Assembly: GCF_946221935.1 (NCBI RefSeq) | Contig: NZ_CAMIGN010000001.1 | Coordinates: forward strand, 186,001 to 250,000 | Reading direction: 5' to 3' | DNA from: an uncultured Corynebacterium sp. | GTDB taxonomy: Bacteria; Actinomycetota; Actinomycetes; Mycobacteriales; Mycobacteriaceae | Length of the DNA: 64,000 nucleotides | Shown here: one piece after another, positions 34,673 to 45,050 of the stretch | How positions within the stretch are numbered: the first letter of the stretch is position 1 | How the letters are laid out: each line of letters opens with the position of its first letter | Translations under genes and position numbers: made by a program | The notes under the pieces: model-generated | What the model saw: only the letters and a program-made list of their open reading frames with translations | Told to the model about the DNA's origin: nothing | The model's database searches: none

Positions 34673-37600
34673 ATGCACTTAAAGTCGTTGACGCTCAAAG
34701 GATTCAAGTCCTTCGCGTCCGCGACGACCCTGAAACTAGAGCCAGGCATTTGCGCCGTGGTGGGGCCAAATGGCTCCGGAAAATCCAATGTCGTGGATGC
34801 CTTGGCATGGGTCATGGGGGAGCAGGGGGCGAAGACCCTGCGCGGCGGGAAGATGGAAGACGTCATCTTCGCTGGAACGGGGGACCGCAAACCACTGGGG
34901 CGCGCGGAAGTCACGCTGACTATCGACAACTCCGATGGCAAGCTGCCTATCGAATATTCGGAGGTCTCAATCACCCGTCGCATGTTCCGCGACGGGGCCT
35001 CGGAGTATGAGATCAACGGAGCTAAAGCCCGTTTGATGGACATCCAGGAGCTACTCAGCGATTCCGGTATCGGCCGAGAAATGCACGTGATTGTCGGACA
35101 AGGCCGACTATCGCAGATCCTAGAATCCCGCCCTGAAGAGCGCCGTGCCTTCATCGAGGAGGCCGCGGGTGTGCTGAAGCATCGGCGTCGAAAAGAAAAG
35201 GCGCAGCGCAAGCTCGTTAACATGCAGGCCAACCTCGACCGCCTGCACGACCTGACCGATGAGCTGCGCAAACAGCTCGGGCCACTCGCGCGGCAGGCAG
35301 AAGCTGCGCAGAAGGCGTCTGCGGTACAGGCCACCATCCGCAGTACGCGCGTGCAGCTGGCCGCGCATAACGTCAAGCAGCTATCAGAGGAACTCAACGA
35401 TTCCACGCGCCGCAGTGAGCTACTGGCCGAACAGCGCGCCGAAGTACAGGCGGAGCTGGAGGAACACAGCGAAACACTCGCCGTGACGGAAGAGGAACTA
35501 CGCACAGCCCTGGAGGAAGCCGAGGCGGCGAAAAACCTCTGGTACCGGCTGTCCGCAGTGCAGGAGAAGAACTCCGCCACCTTGCGCATCGCCACCGACC
35601 GTGCGGAACAGGCACAGGTCGCCGAATGGTCCGGCCCGGACCCGCAAGAGCTGCTGGAACGCGCCGAGCGCGCCGCCGAAGAACAGGCGGAGCTTGAAGA
35701 GAACGTCGAGATCGCGGCCGAAAAACTGGAAACCATCGCCGAACAGGTCGCCGAAGCCGAGGAAGCAGCCCGCGCTGCCGAGCAAGAACACTTTGCACAA
35801 GTCCGCGCCATCGCCGATCGACGCGAGGGCGTGGTTCGCCTGCTGGCTCAGCACGAGGCCGCCGCTACTCAGCGCGACAACGCCGCCGCGGAGGTCGAGC
35901 GACTGCAGGATAGCGCCGCCGAGCAACAGGAAACTCTCGACGGGTTGCTAGAAGACATCACGGAAGCCGAGGAAGCTCTGCGCGAAACCGAGGCCTCCGG
36001 GGGCGACCTGGAGGAAACCCGCACCCAGGCCGACCGCGAGGCCGCCGGAGCAGAAGAGCGTGCCGAACAACTCCGCGCCGAGCAGCTCCAACTAGAGCGC
36101 GATATCGCAACCGCCGAAGCCACCATCGCCGCCTGGCAAGACCGACTGACCCCCACCGATGGCGCTGCGGTTGTCGTCCGAACTGCCGACAAGCAGGGCA
36201 TCGCTACTCGCCGCCTAGCCGAGCAGCTGCATATTCGCGACGGATGGGGCGCCGCCGCGGCCGCAGTGTTGGGCGATGCGGCGAGCTCGGGAATTGTCGC
36301 CCCTCTTTCCGACGCCCTCATCTCCGCCCTCACCGATGCCCGTGAAGGTCGCGCGGTGTTGCTGGATCCTACGACTCCAGAAGGTGCAGAGGGGACGGGG
36401 GCAACCTTCCGCCTGGAAACCGAGGTGTCTGCGGGGACATGGCTACTCGACCTGATGGACGTTCCCCAAGATCTGCTGCGGCCTCTGACCGCCCTGCTGG
36501 TGGATGTTGTGGCAGTGGACAGCGCCAGTGATGCACGCAAGGTTGTAGCTGCCGATCCACGCCTACGGGCAGTGACGAAGGACGGTTCCGTCTACGGCGC
36601 CGGCTGGGTCGCCAGCGGCTCCGGCGGCACGACCCCTGTCGAGTTGGCGGATAGAATCGCGGCGGAAACAGAGGGCGTCACCAAGAAAAAGAAGGAACTA
36701 GACGACCTGCAGGCAGCGCTGTCTGGCGCACTCGATGCGGCAAGTGATTTACGTACTGCCGCGGCTGCGGCGCGTGCGGCAGAACAAGAACACCGGGCCT
36801 TGCGCGATGCGGCGGCCAAGCGCCTCAGTGCGCTGCAAAAACAGGGCGAGGCCGCACAACGCCAGCTTGAGCGCAGTACCGCCGAGCAACAGTCCGCCGA
36901 GCAACGCCTGGCACAGGCCACCGAACAGCTCGATGAGCTGGCCGATCGCGTGGCGCGAGTCGACGACGAGGAACACACCACCGAACCCTCGTCGGCTGAG
37001 CGCGATGCCGCCGCATTGCATCTATCGCAGGTCAAGGCAATGGAAATGGAGGCGCGCTTAGCGCAGCGCACGGCGGAGGAGCGCGCCCAGTCCACTCGCG
37101 GCAAGGCTGAGAACCTACGCCGCCAAGCCCGGGCGGAAGAGGCCGCGCGCAAGCACCACCAACAGCAACAAGCACGCCGTGCCGCCGCGCGCGAAATGGC
37201 CACCTGCGTGCGCGAGCAGGCGCAGCGAATCGCCGACCGAATCAGCGATGCGCTGGCCACCGCAGAGACCAACCGCTCGCACACTGAGCAAGCGCACAAG
37301 CAGTGGCAGACCACGATGGCACAGCAGCGCGACAAGGTCTCTGCCCTGACCGCGCAGCTGGGGCGAATGAACGACAACGCGCACACCGCCGAGCTGGCGC
37401 GCACTCAGGCGCAGGTGAAGATCGAGCAAGCCGTGGCGGGTGCAATGGAGCAGCTGGGGCTTACCGCCGAGCAGCTACTGGCCGAAGAACTGCCAGAAGA
37501 TTTCGACGCGACCGCCACCAAGGCCGAGCTAAAGAAGGCGGAGAAGGCGCTGAACTCGCTGGGCAAGGTGAACCCCCTGGCGCTAGAGGAGTTCAAGGCA

Positions 37601-38167
37601 TTGGAGGAACGCTACAACTTCCTCGCCCAGCAGCTAGATGACGTCGAGCGTGCCCGCAACGATCTGCACGAGGTGATCGCAGATGTCGATGCGACCATTC
37701 TGCAACTGTTCACCGAAGCATGGAACGACGTTGAGGTGGCCTTCCCGCAGGTATTCAGCACCCTGTTCCCGGGTGGCGCAGGCCGGTTAGTGCTGACCGA
37801 CCCGGATGACATGCTGACTACCGGCATCGAGGTCGAAGCCCGTCCGCCGGGTAAGAAGGTCAAGCGACTATCGCTTCTCTCTGGCGGTGAGAAGTCTCTG
37901 ACGGCACTGGCGATGTTGGTGGCCATCTTCAAGGCGCGTCCGAGCCCGTTCTATGTGATGGATGAGGTCGAGGCCGCCCTGGATGACGTGAACTTGCGCC
38001 GTTTGATCGCGCTGTTCGAGGAGCTTCGGAAGGATTCGCAGCTGATTGTCATTACCCACCAAAAGCCCACCATGGATGTGGCGAATGTTCTCTATGGCGT
38101 GACCATGCGCGGCGACGGTGTGACCAGGGTGATTTCGCAGAGGATGGCTCCCGAGAAGACCGGCTGA
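34673..38167 (+). CDS. smc: Chromosome segregation ATPase SMC
   Basis: 1164-residue SMC protein that organises and segregates the chromosome with ScpA/ScpB. N-terminal Walker A in VVGPNGSGKSNVVDALAWVM (about residues 28-47), two long coiled coils (about 165-500 and 665-990), a hinge around 500-650, the ABC signature LLSGGEKSLTALAML (about 1066-1080) and Walker B PFYVMDEVEAALDDVN (about 1092-1107). In mycobacteria and corynebacteria it follows mutM; here an alanine symporter is inserted between them. Confidence 0.97.
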   Translation: MHLKSLTLKGFKSFASATTLKLEPGICAVVGPNGSGKSNVVDALAWVMGEQGAKTLRGGKMEDVIFAGTGDRKPLGRAEVTLTIDNSDGKLPIEYSEVSITRRMFRDGASEYEINGAKARLMDIQELLSDSGIGREMHVIVGQGRLSQILESRPEERRAFIEEAAGVLKHRRRKEKAQRKLVNMQANLDRLHDLTDELRKQLGPLARQAEAAQKASAVQATIRSTRVQLAAHNVKQLSEELNDSTRRSELLAEQRAEVQAELEEHSETLAVTEEELRTALEEAEAAKNLWYRLSAVQEKNSATLRIATDRAEQAQVAEWSGPDPQELLERAERAAEEQAELEENVEIAAEKLETIAEQVAEAEEAARAAEQEHFAQVRAIADRREGVVRLLAQHEAAATQRDNAAAEVERLQDSAAEQQETLDGLLEDITEAEEALRETEASGGDLEETRTQADREAAGAEERAEQLRAEQLQLERDIATAEATIAAWQDRLTPTDGAAVVVRTADKQGIATRRLAEQLHIRDGWGAAAAAVLGDAASSGIVAPLSDALISALTDAREGRAVLLDPTTPEGAEGTGATFRLETEVSAGTWLLDLMDVPQDLLRPLTALLVDVVAVDSASDARKVVAADPRLRAVTKDGSVYGAGWVASGSGGTTPVELADRIAAETEGVTKKKKELDDLQAALSGALDAASDLRTAAAAARAAEQEHRALRDAAAKRLSALQKQGEAAQRQLERSTAEQQSAEQRLAQATEQLDELADRVARVDDEEHTTEPSSAERDAAALHLSQVKAMEMEARLAQRTAEERAQSTRGKAENLRRQARAEEAARKHHQQQQARRAAAREMATCVREQAQRIADRISDALATAETNRSHTEQAHKQWQTTMAQQRDKVSALTAQLGRMNDNAHTAELARTQAQVKIEQAVAGAMEQLGLTAEQLLAEELPEDFDATATKAELKKAEKALNSLGKVNPLALEEFKALEERYNFLAQQLDDVERARNDLHEVIADVDATILQLFTEAWNDVEVAFPQVFSTLFPGGAGRLVLTDPDDMLTTGIEVEARPPGKKVKRLSLLSGGEKSLTALAMLVAIFKARPSPFYVMDEVEAALDDVNLRRLIALFEELRKDSQLIVITHQKPTMDVANVLYGVTMRGDGVTRVISQRMAPEKTG

Positions 38168-38188
38168 GCCCTCGCGTAGGATGGTCGC

Positions 38189-41100
38189 GTGAGTTCCAGT
38201 GAGAAGATTCCAGCCAGTCCGATCTCCGACCTACAAGATTCCCTCTTGCCATGGGCCTCGTCTACCGAGGCAGCTCTCGCCGGGAAGCTGGCGGAGGTGG
38301 AACTCTTCGTAGAACTGGATATCGACGGCGACGAGCTGGAGCGACTGAGTCGCTTCTTTGGCACGTTTATCGCCCGCCAGGTCGCTGCTGGTTCCACCGA
38401 AGAAGCTTTGCTGCAGGCATGTCCCGCGCTGACGATTGCCACGTTGCTGTCCCGCGCCGCGCGGTTCAATGAGGTCTCGGAGCTGCCCGCGGAGTACTGG
38501 TACGGCCTTGGTTTGGAGCCGACGCCCACACGTACCCAACTGATCGAGGGACGCTTCGCAGAGCTGCTTTCCGCCGCCGGGCTGGATCCGATGGATGCCG
38601 TATCCGGAGGGCCAGATGGCGAGCTCGGACGTTTGTTCGCTCACGTTGGCATCGCCTCGGACTGGGTGCCCGAGTTGATCGAGCTGGTGGAAAATCGACG
38701 GGCGGAAGACACCGATGCAACCCCTTCCAGCATCGCCGAGGGGATCGTCGCCGAGTTGGCTGACGAACCCCGCCAAGTTGGTCCACTGTGCGCTACGCTG
38801 CCTCAGACCGCAGAGAAACTGATCGCTCCGATCGTGGAGGTCGTCTCCCATGCCGCTGTCCACCCCGATACTTGGGAATACACCCTCCCGCCAGTGGAGC
38901 TACCGGCACTCATCCAGGAGGATGTGATTGAGGAGCTGCGGGAAAGGCCGGTAGGCACGCAGGATCGGCGTCATAGCGTGGGAGTGGCGCACCGCGAAGA
39001 TCAGCCGCGCCTACAGCTAGACACACTCCGACAGCGCGTTGTGCTGCGACTTCCCGCACAGTCCCTGGAAACCGGGGGACAGGTACACACTGAGGTGCGT
39101 TGGCGAGTCGACTTCGATGGTGCGCCCGCGGCGTTCCGCACGATGCACGCCGACAACGCCGGGAGGGCGGTTTCCGAGATCCTGGATATTCCCGTCCGCC
39201 AGCCGCTGCGCAAGGTGAGCGTTCGCAACGCCAACGACGGCCAGCACTGGCAGCTGCCGCTGGTCGATACCGAAGATCCAGTACTGGTATTCACCATTCG
39301 CGGCGCGGACCTGACAGGGCGCGTGTCCCTGCACCACCAACAGGTCTATGTAGTCGTGCCCGCCGAGACCACGGCGGTGGATCCGGTGACCGGGGCGGAC
39401 ATCCCGGTGATGGAAGAACAACCCATGAAGAGTTGGAGCGGCTGGGTTATTCGCCTGCTGGACCTCAGCGAATGCCTGAGTCTGCACATCGCCAAGCCCG
39501 GTGAACATAGCCCCTCCATGGCTGGAGTGCGCGCGGTGGATCCGCGCCAGCGCGCCCAGTTCGTGGAGCCCGATGACGTGGTCGGTGGCGTGGAGACCAC
39601 TAGCGGTAAGGTCATCCACTCCGAAAGCCTGCAAGTAGAGTTCCCACCGACAATCTCCGGTGCGGAGGAGATCTGGTACCTGTCGGTATCGTCTTATGCG
39701 GGACCAGGCGAAACCGGCGAGGCGGTATCTGAGGAAGAACCGCTGGAAGTGCCAGCGGAAGGCGGCGTATTCGACGTCTTTGACCCCGAGGCGTGGGATA
39801 GCCCTTGGGTGGGCGAGTACCTGGTGCGTCTGCGTGGCCCCCGCAACGAATCCTTCCGTCACGAATACGCCCTGGTGGAGGGGCTTTCCCTGGAGATGGA
39901 GTTTGGCGGCCCCAGCACCCAAACCCGCCTGCCCATGGCTGGAGGCTTAAGCCCCGTGACAGTGCGCTTGATGCCAGGGGAAAAGCCCTTCGAGAAAATT
40001 TCGCCGCAGAAACTCGGCCCCGCGGATCGCTTTAGCACGACCGTCGTGGAGACCGAGGCTGGCGATGCGTTGCCTGTCATCGTGAAGCCTTCCCGACTGC
40101 GCTACCAACTGACGATGCGGGGCGAAGCACCGATGTGGCGCACCGATCCCATTGAAATCTCCGCCCGTGCGATCGACACCCAAACCCGGTTCCGCGTGCG
40201 CCCCGGGTTGCGCCCAGGTATGGGTTCGAAGGCGGAAAACCTGGCTCTCATGGGGGATGCACGCGTAGTGATCCGCAACCACCACGGCGCGCCGGTTCGC
40301 ACCCTGAAACTGCAAACCATCGACGAGGTGACCTGGTTCGTAGACCTCGCCAGTGCAGAAGCCTCCCTAGCCACGATGGCCTCTGGATCCATCGAACTGG
40401 AGTTTGTCGAAGACCGTCGCGTGAGTGTGCGTTTGGCGCGCATCGTGCCTGCCTTTAACTACACGGCCGACGTCGATGGCTCCACGCTGCGTATTCTGAG
40501 TGATTCCGAGGACGTGCCTGTGCAATTCGGCGCCCCAGGTGCTGGAGCTTGGGTGTGGCCAAACACCGCCCCCTGGCAAGCGGCATCCTTCGTGGAACTG
40601 ACTGCCGCCCCCAAGGGGAGCGCGGCCATCGCACACGGCGAGCTTCCCGCAGATCTAGTGGGCGCAGGTCCTTTGAGCGTGCAGCTATTCGGCCGGGATC
40701 GCTTTAACTACCTTCGCGCACCCGTCGCCGCCGGCCCGCACAGTGCAGTTGCCGAGGCCGAGGGCTACTACGGTGCTGGCGCCGAAGGCAGTGGACTAGA
40801 TGGCGAAACTGATCCGTGGGTGCAGCTCTCTGCCTTCCTGGCGGGGGAGTCCGACCAGCTTCCCTGCGACGCAGCCACCTTGTCCACGCTGTGGGACGTG
40901 CAGGCCGGCTGGCTGCGCGGACGCTTCGACGTGCTGGATAAGCTGCGTACGGCGCTGACGAACAATCCCCGCGAGTCCGTCCACGCCATGTCCCAATCTC
41001 TCGTGTCCGCGGCGGATCGTCCCGCCCAGTTCATCCTGTCCGGGCTGGTTCACTCCACCTTGGTGGGAGCCGACGTCGAACGCTCGAACACCCCGTGGAT

Positions 41101-41776
41101 CGCAGCCCTTGAGGTTTTGGGCGACCTATCGCTGGTGGATACCGAGGGGGCGTCAGAAGAAAAAGAACAAGACAAGCGCCTAAAAGAAGAGCTTAAGAAG
41201 ATCGCCGGGCAACCTGTAGTGCAAACGGTGGATACCGGCCGCGATGTGTCCCTGGATACAGCCTGCATCGACAACACGACCGTGCAGATCGCGCACATGG
41301 ACCCCGCGCAGCAAAAGGCCGTGCTGGATATGTTCTTCGGTAAGGCCGGTGTGGTGCCTGGAGCTTTGAGCGAAGAAAATAGTCGCCTGATCGCTGTGTT
41401 TGAGACTTTCAATAAGCGGCAGGAGCTCTCCGAGCTGCTGGGTGACCCGGAGCTCATGAAGACCGCCGTAACCCTTCTGCGCAAGGTCAAGGCAGCCAAC
41501 CGCCAGCTGTACTTGTCTGCACGCGTGCGCTTCGACAAACTCGACGGAGTAGATACCGACAACCCGGAAAACCGCTGGGCATTGGCTCCCGTGATTTCCA
41601 TGGTGTTCGCTCTGGCTACGCGCATGTACGCACACAAGAAGATGTCCAGCCTCGGCAAGCTGCTCAGTGCCTACCCCGGGTGGGCCGCCATGGCGCGCTT
41701 GGTTCCGGACCTGGTAACCGGCGATATTGTGATGGCAGATGCGATGGTTCGCGGCGTGTTTGGTCCAACCGTATAG
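38189..41776 (+). CDS. Large uncharacterised protein (1195 residues) after smc
   Basis: GTG start at 38189 with AGGATG upstream, giving 1195 residues. I do not recognise a named domain. The first ~270 residues look helical. Residues ~280-880 are beta-rich with many short strands and turns, for example repeated hydrophobic-alternating segments around RVRPGLRPGMG. The last ~300 residues are again helical and contain a charged stretch (EGASEEKEQDKRLKEELKK) and end in FGPTV. No signal peptide or clear membrane helix is seen, so it is probably cytoplasmic. It lies 21 bases after smc and 22 before lysX. GC-rich codon use matches the neighbours, so there is no sign of recent transfer. Confidence 0.7.
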   Translation: MSSSEKIPASPISDLQDSLLPWASSTEAALAGKLAEVELFVELDIDGDELERLSRFFGTFIARQVAAGSTEEALLQACPALTIATLLSRAARFNEVSELPAEYWYGLGLEPTPTRTQLIEGRFAELLSAAGLDPMDAVSGGPDGELGRLFAHVGIASDWVPELIELVENRRAEDTDATPSSIAEGIVAELADEPRQVGPLCATLPQTAEKLIAPIVEVVSHAAVHPDTWEYTLPPVELPALIQEDVIEELRERPVGTQDRRHSVGVAHREDQPRLQLDTLRQRVVLRLPAQSLETGGQVHTEVRWRVDFDGAPAAFRTMHADNAGRAVSEILDIPVRQPLRKVSVRNANDGQHWQLPLVDTEDPVLVFTIRGADLTGRVSLHHQQVYVVVPAETTAVDPVTGADIPVMEEQPMKSWSGWVIRLLDLSECLSLHIAKPGEHSPSMAGVRAVDPRQRAQFVEPDDVVGGVETTSGKVIHSESLQVEFPPTISGAEEIWYLSVSSYAGPGETGEAVSEEEPLEVPAEGGVFDVFDPEAWDSPWVGEYLVRLRGPRNESFRHEYALVEGLSLEMEFGGPSTQTRLPMAGGLSPVTVRLMPGEKPFEKISPQKLGPADRFSTTVVETEAGDALPVIVKPSRLRYQLTMRGEAPMWRTDPIEISARAIDTQTRFRVRPGLRPGMGSKAENLALMGDARVVIRNHHGAPVRTLKLQTIDEVTWFVDLASAEASLATMASGSIELEFVEDRRVSVRLARIVPAFNYTADVDGSTLRILSDSEDVPVQFGAPGAGAWVWPNTAPWQAASFVELTAAPKGSAAIAHGELPADLVGAGPLSVQLFGRDRFNYLRAPVAAGPHSAVAEAEGYYGAGAEGSGLDGETDPWVQLSAFLAGESDQLPCDAATLSTLWDVQAGWLRGRFDVLDKLRTALTNNPRESVHAMSQSLVSAADRPAQFILSGLVHSTLVGADVERSNTPWIAALEVLGDLSLVDTEGASEEKEQDKRLKEELKKIAGQPVVQTVDTGRDVSLDTACIDNTTVQIAHMDPAQQKAVLDMFFGKAGVVPGALSEENSRLIAVFETFNKRQELSELLGDPELMKTAVTLLRKVKAANRQLYLSARVRFDKLDGVDTDNPENRWALAPVISMVFALATRMYAHKKMSSLGKLLSAYPGWAAMARLVPDLVTGDIVMADAMVRGVFGPTV

Positions 41777-41798
41777 GTGGAAGTGCATAATTAGTTGA

Positions 41799-44700
41799 GT
41801 GAATGTTTATCGCAGAAACGCTCAATGGAGAAGCGATAGAACACAGGTTGACGCAGCAACCCCGGAGTTCTTCCCGCGTTTTATCGGAACCATCCTGTGC
41901 GCCTATGCGCTGATAGCACTGGTGCTCAGCATATCCACGGCAGCGCGCGTGCACGTCCGCCACCTGCTGGTGGTGATGGACAACGTCTTTCTCCCCGTAC
42001 CAGTGCCCTCCGTCGCATGGTCTGCTGCACTATTTGTGCTGGGAGTCGGGCTATACAAAGCAAAGCGTGCCGCCTGGGTGGTGGCGGTTGCCGCGCTGCT
42101 GGTCCTCAACGTCAGTAACGTCATCCTCCTGTGCCTGCCGCAGTACTTCGACGAAGTCCCACAGTGGGCGCACTCGCTGTTTATTACTGGCATGGGCGTG
42201 CAGCTCCTGCTGCTGCTTTTGATGCTGCGGCAGCGCAGGGACTTCTACACCCACACCGTGAAGGGAGCAATCCTCACTGCGTTCCTGGTGTGGCTTGGAG
42301 GCACCGTTGCGGTTTTCCTTATTGCCCTGGTGCTGGTGCACTTCTTCCACGGCGACCTAGCACCGGAATGGAGCGCGCTGTGGGCTTTGAACCACTCCGC
42401 CGGTTTCTCCCTGTTTAACCACACCTACGTAGTCGGGCATCCGCCGAAGCTCGTGAGCTTCCTCGTTTCCGCCCTCGCGGCACTGGTGTTGCTGGTGGCC
42501 GGGCTGCTGTTGCTGCGCTCGCACCGCGACGAGTTCGGTATTAGCGCCGAGGATGAAAAGGCCATACGCGCCCTCATTCGACGCTTCAATGCCAACGACT
42601 CCCTGGCATACTTCGCCACCCGGCGCGATAAGTCAGTTGTGTATGAGCCTAAAGGCCGGGCAGCGGTGACGTACCGCATCGAGGCTGGCGTCTGCTTGGC
42701 GTCAGCCGACCCGATTGGCGATCCGAGGTACTGGGATGAGGCAATCGTCGCCTGGTTGGAACGCGCACGGTCATTTGGGTGGGTGCCCGCTGTGATGGGG
42801 GCGTCTGAACCAGGAACGAGAGCCTACGAAAGACACGGGCTGAGCTCGATCCACCTGGGGGACGAGGCCGTCATCGATACGCAGCACTTCCACCTATCCG
42901 AACTGCGTGAGGTTCGGCAAGCGCGGGCGCACGCGCACAAGGCTGGGGTGCGCGTGCGGATTCGCCGCCACGGCGAGCTCAGTACCGAAGAGATGCAGCA
43001 CGTCGAAGAACTTGCCGACAAATGGCGCGACACCACCGACGAACGTGGTTTCTCTATGGCGCTGGGAAGGTTAGGCGATCCGCAGGATAAAGACTGCCTG
43101 TTGGCCGAGGCGCTGGTGGGCGAAGAAACAGTGGCGGTGCTCTCGTTCATCCCGTGGGGTCTAAGCGGTGCCTCGCTGGACCTTATGCGCCGCAGTCCTA
43201 AGGCACCGAATGGCACGGTCGAGGCAATGATCGTCGCGTTGTGTACAGAGGCGAACCTGCAGAAGCTCTCTCTTAACTTTGCTGTTTTCCGTGAGCTGTT
43301 CGCTAGCGAAGATGCCGTGGCCGTGGGGCCGATTCGCAGGCAGGCGCGCCGGGTGCTGTCGTATTTGTCGAAGTGGTGGCAGATGGAAACGCTGTACCGC
43401 TCTAACCAGAAATACAAGCCCGTCTGGATTCCACGTTATGTGTGTTATCCGGATTCGCTGTCGATGGCGCGCGTCGGTTTCGCCTCCGGCATTGCCGAGG
43501 GCTTCGTGCCGACGGTGGGTGCACTCTTTGGCCGCGATGAAGAGACACACCGTGAGCAGACGGCCACCGGCCAACCTGAGGCAGCACAGGCGCTGAACTA
43601 CGTGGAGCAGCTCACGGATGCCAATAAAAAGTCCGCCAGTGAGCAAACTGCGGTGCGTATCAGGAAGGCCATGGCGCTGCGGGAGGCAGGCGCGGAGCCG
43701 TGGCCTGTCGCGGAGCGTGCCGATGATGGTTCTGCCCTTGCCCTTACCCGGTGTGTCGAGGTTGCCGAGGGTAGTGACGCCACCGGTGCCGGGGAATTGC
43801 GGGTGGCAGGAAGGATCGTGGCGAAGCGCGACTTCGGCGCGCTGACATTTATTGACCTCCGTGATGCGTCGGGGAAGTGCCAGATCATTGTGGAGGCGCC
43901 GGAGGAGAAACTCAGCGCACGTGTCCGGGCACTGGATTTAGGTGACCTGATTGCGGCGACGGGTACTCGCGGGCAGTCGCGTTCCGGTGAGCCTTCGCTG
44001 CTGGTGCGCAGTATCGACATTGAGGCAAAGGGGCTGCACCCCTTGCAGCGCCGGGGCGCTGGCATTGTGGAGGTCAATGAGCGTCTGCGTGCTCGCAGCG
44101 TGGTGAATGCCGCGATCCGCAGTACCTTGGATGGGCTGGGTTTTGTGGAGGTGGAAACGCCGATCCTGCAGCGTGTCCACGGTGGCGCCAATGCGCGACC
44201 TTTTAAGACTCGTAGTAATGCGGCCAACCAGGATCTTTATCTGCGCATTGCACCGGAGTTGTATTTGAAGCGGTTGCTGACCCAGGGGGCGGAGAGGGTA
44301 TACGAGCTGGGACGCGTGTTCCGTAACGAAGGGGTGGATGCAACGCACAACCCGGAGTTCGCCACGGTGGAGGCGTATGAGGCGCACGGTGACTATGAGA
44401 CGATGCGGGTGGTGGCTCAGCGAATCATCCAAGCTGCCGCGACTGCCTACCGGGGCGAGCCAGTGGTGATGGATCCGCAGGGCAATGTGGTGAGTATCGC
44501 TGGGGACTTCCCAGTGAAGACCGTCTACGGGGCCATTAGCGAAAAAGTCGGCCAGGCTGTCACCCCGGATACTGAGTTCGAGACGCTGTTGGAGCTTTGT
44601 GCGGCCCATGGCATTGCCACCCAACCGGGGTGGGATGCAGGCGAGATTGTGCAGGAAATCTATGAACAGTTGGTGGAGTGCACAACCACTACGCCGACGT

Positions 44701-45050
44701 TTTACACGGATTTTCCGACGAGTGTATCCCCATTGACTCGCCAGCACCGCAGCCAGCCTGGCGTGGCCGAGCGCTGGGATTTGGTGGCCTGGGGAGTGGA
44801 ACTTGGCACAGCGTATTCGGAGCTCACCGACCCGCTGGAACAACGCGATCGCCTGGAAGCTCAGTCATTGAAGGCAGCAGGTGGCGACCCGGAGGCGATG
44901 GAAGTCGATGAGGCCTTCCTGGATGCCCTGGAAAACGGCATGCCACCAACTGGTGGCCTGGGCCTGGGCGTGGACCGGCTTATCATGCTGCTGACCGGCC
45001 GCTCGATCCGCGGAGTGCTTAGCTTTCCAGCCCACCCCGGCGGACAATAA
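41799..45050 (+). CDS. lysX: LysX: lysyl-phosphatidylglycerol synthase fused to lysyl-tRNA synthetase
   Basis: 1083 residues. About seven membrane helices (residues ~25-245) are followed by a DUF2156/MprF-type lysyl transfer domain (~250-580, with YEPKGRAAVTYRIEAGV near 284). The last ~490 residues are a class II LysRS: the OB fold (ELRVAGRIVAKRDFGALTFI near 665), motif 2 GRVFRNEGVDATHNPEFATV (near 837) and motif 3 GLGLGVDRLIMLL (near 1053). In Mycobacterium tuberculosis LysX charges tRNA and transfers lysine to phosphatidylglycerol, lowering sensitivity to cationic peptides. Start GTG 41799. The 3' end overlaps the facing esterase gene by 32 bases. Confidence 0.95.
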   Translation: MNVYRRNAQWRSDRTQVDAATPEFFPRFIGTILCAYALIALVLSISTAARVHVRHLLVVMDNVFLPVPVPSVAWSAALFVLGVGLYKAKRAAWVVAVAALLVLNVSNVILLCLPQYFDEVPQWAHSLFITGMGVQLLLLLLMLRQRRDFYTHTVKGAILTAFLVWLGGTVAVFLIALVLVHFFHGDLAPEWSALWALNHSAGFSLFNHTYVVGHPPKLVSFLVSALAALVLLVAGLLLLRSHRDEFGISAEDEKAIRALIRRFNANDSLAYFATRRDKSVVYEPKGRAAVTYRIEAGVCLASADPIGDPRYWDEAIVAWLERARSFGWVPAVMGASEPGTRAYERHGLSSIHLGDEAVIDTQHFHLSELREVRQARAHAHKAGVRVRIRRHGELSTEEMQHVEELADKWRDTTDERGFSMALGRLGDPQDKDCLLAEALVGEETVAVLSFIPWGLSGASLDLMRRSPKAPNGTVEAMIVALCTEANLQKLSLNFAVFRELFASEDAVAVGPIRRQARRVLSYLSKWWQMETLYRSNQKYKPVWIPRYVCYPDSLSMARVGFASGIAEGFVPTVGALFGRDEETHREQTATGQPEAAQALNYVEQLTDANKKSASEQTAVRIRKAMALREAGAEPWPVAERADDGSALALTRCVEVAEGSDATGAGELRVAGRIVAKRDFGALTFIDLRDASGKCQIIVEAPEEKLSARVRALDLGDLIAATGTRGQSRSGEPSLLVRSIDIEAKGLHPLQRRGAGIVEVNERLRARSVVNAAIRSTLDGLGFVEVETPILQRVHGGANARPFKTRSNAANQDLYLRIAPELYLKRLLTQGAERVYELGRVFRNEGVDATHNPEFATVEAYEAHGDYETMRVVAQRIIQAAATAYRGEPVVMDPQGNVVSIAGDFPVKTVYGAISEKVGQAVTPDTEFETLLELCAAHGIATQPGWDAGEIVQEIYEQLVECTTTTPTFYTDFPTSVSPLTRQHRSQPGVAERWDLVAWGVELGTAYSELTDPLEQRDRLEAQSLKAAGGDPEAMEVDEAFLDALENGMPPTGGLGLGVDRLIMLLTGRSIRGVLSFPAHPGGQ

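Noticed and set aside
33615..34673. 352-codon minus-strand frame opposite the alanine symporter
   Set aside because: Antisense shadow; the plus strand is a complete AGCS transporter.
34666..35811. 381-codon minus-strand frame opposite smc
   Set aside because: Ser/Ala/Arg-rich shadow caused by GC-rich coiled-coil codons of smc.
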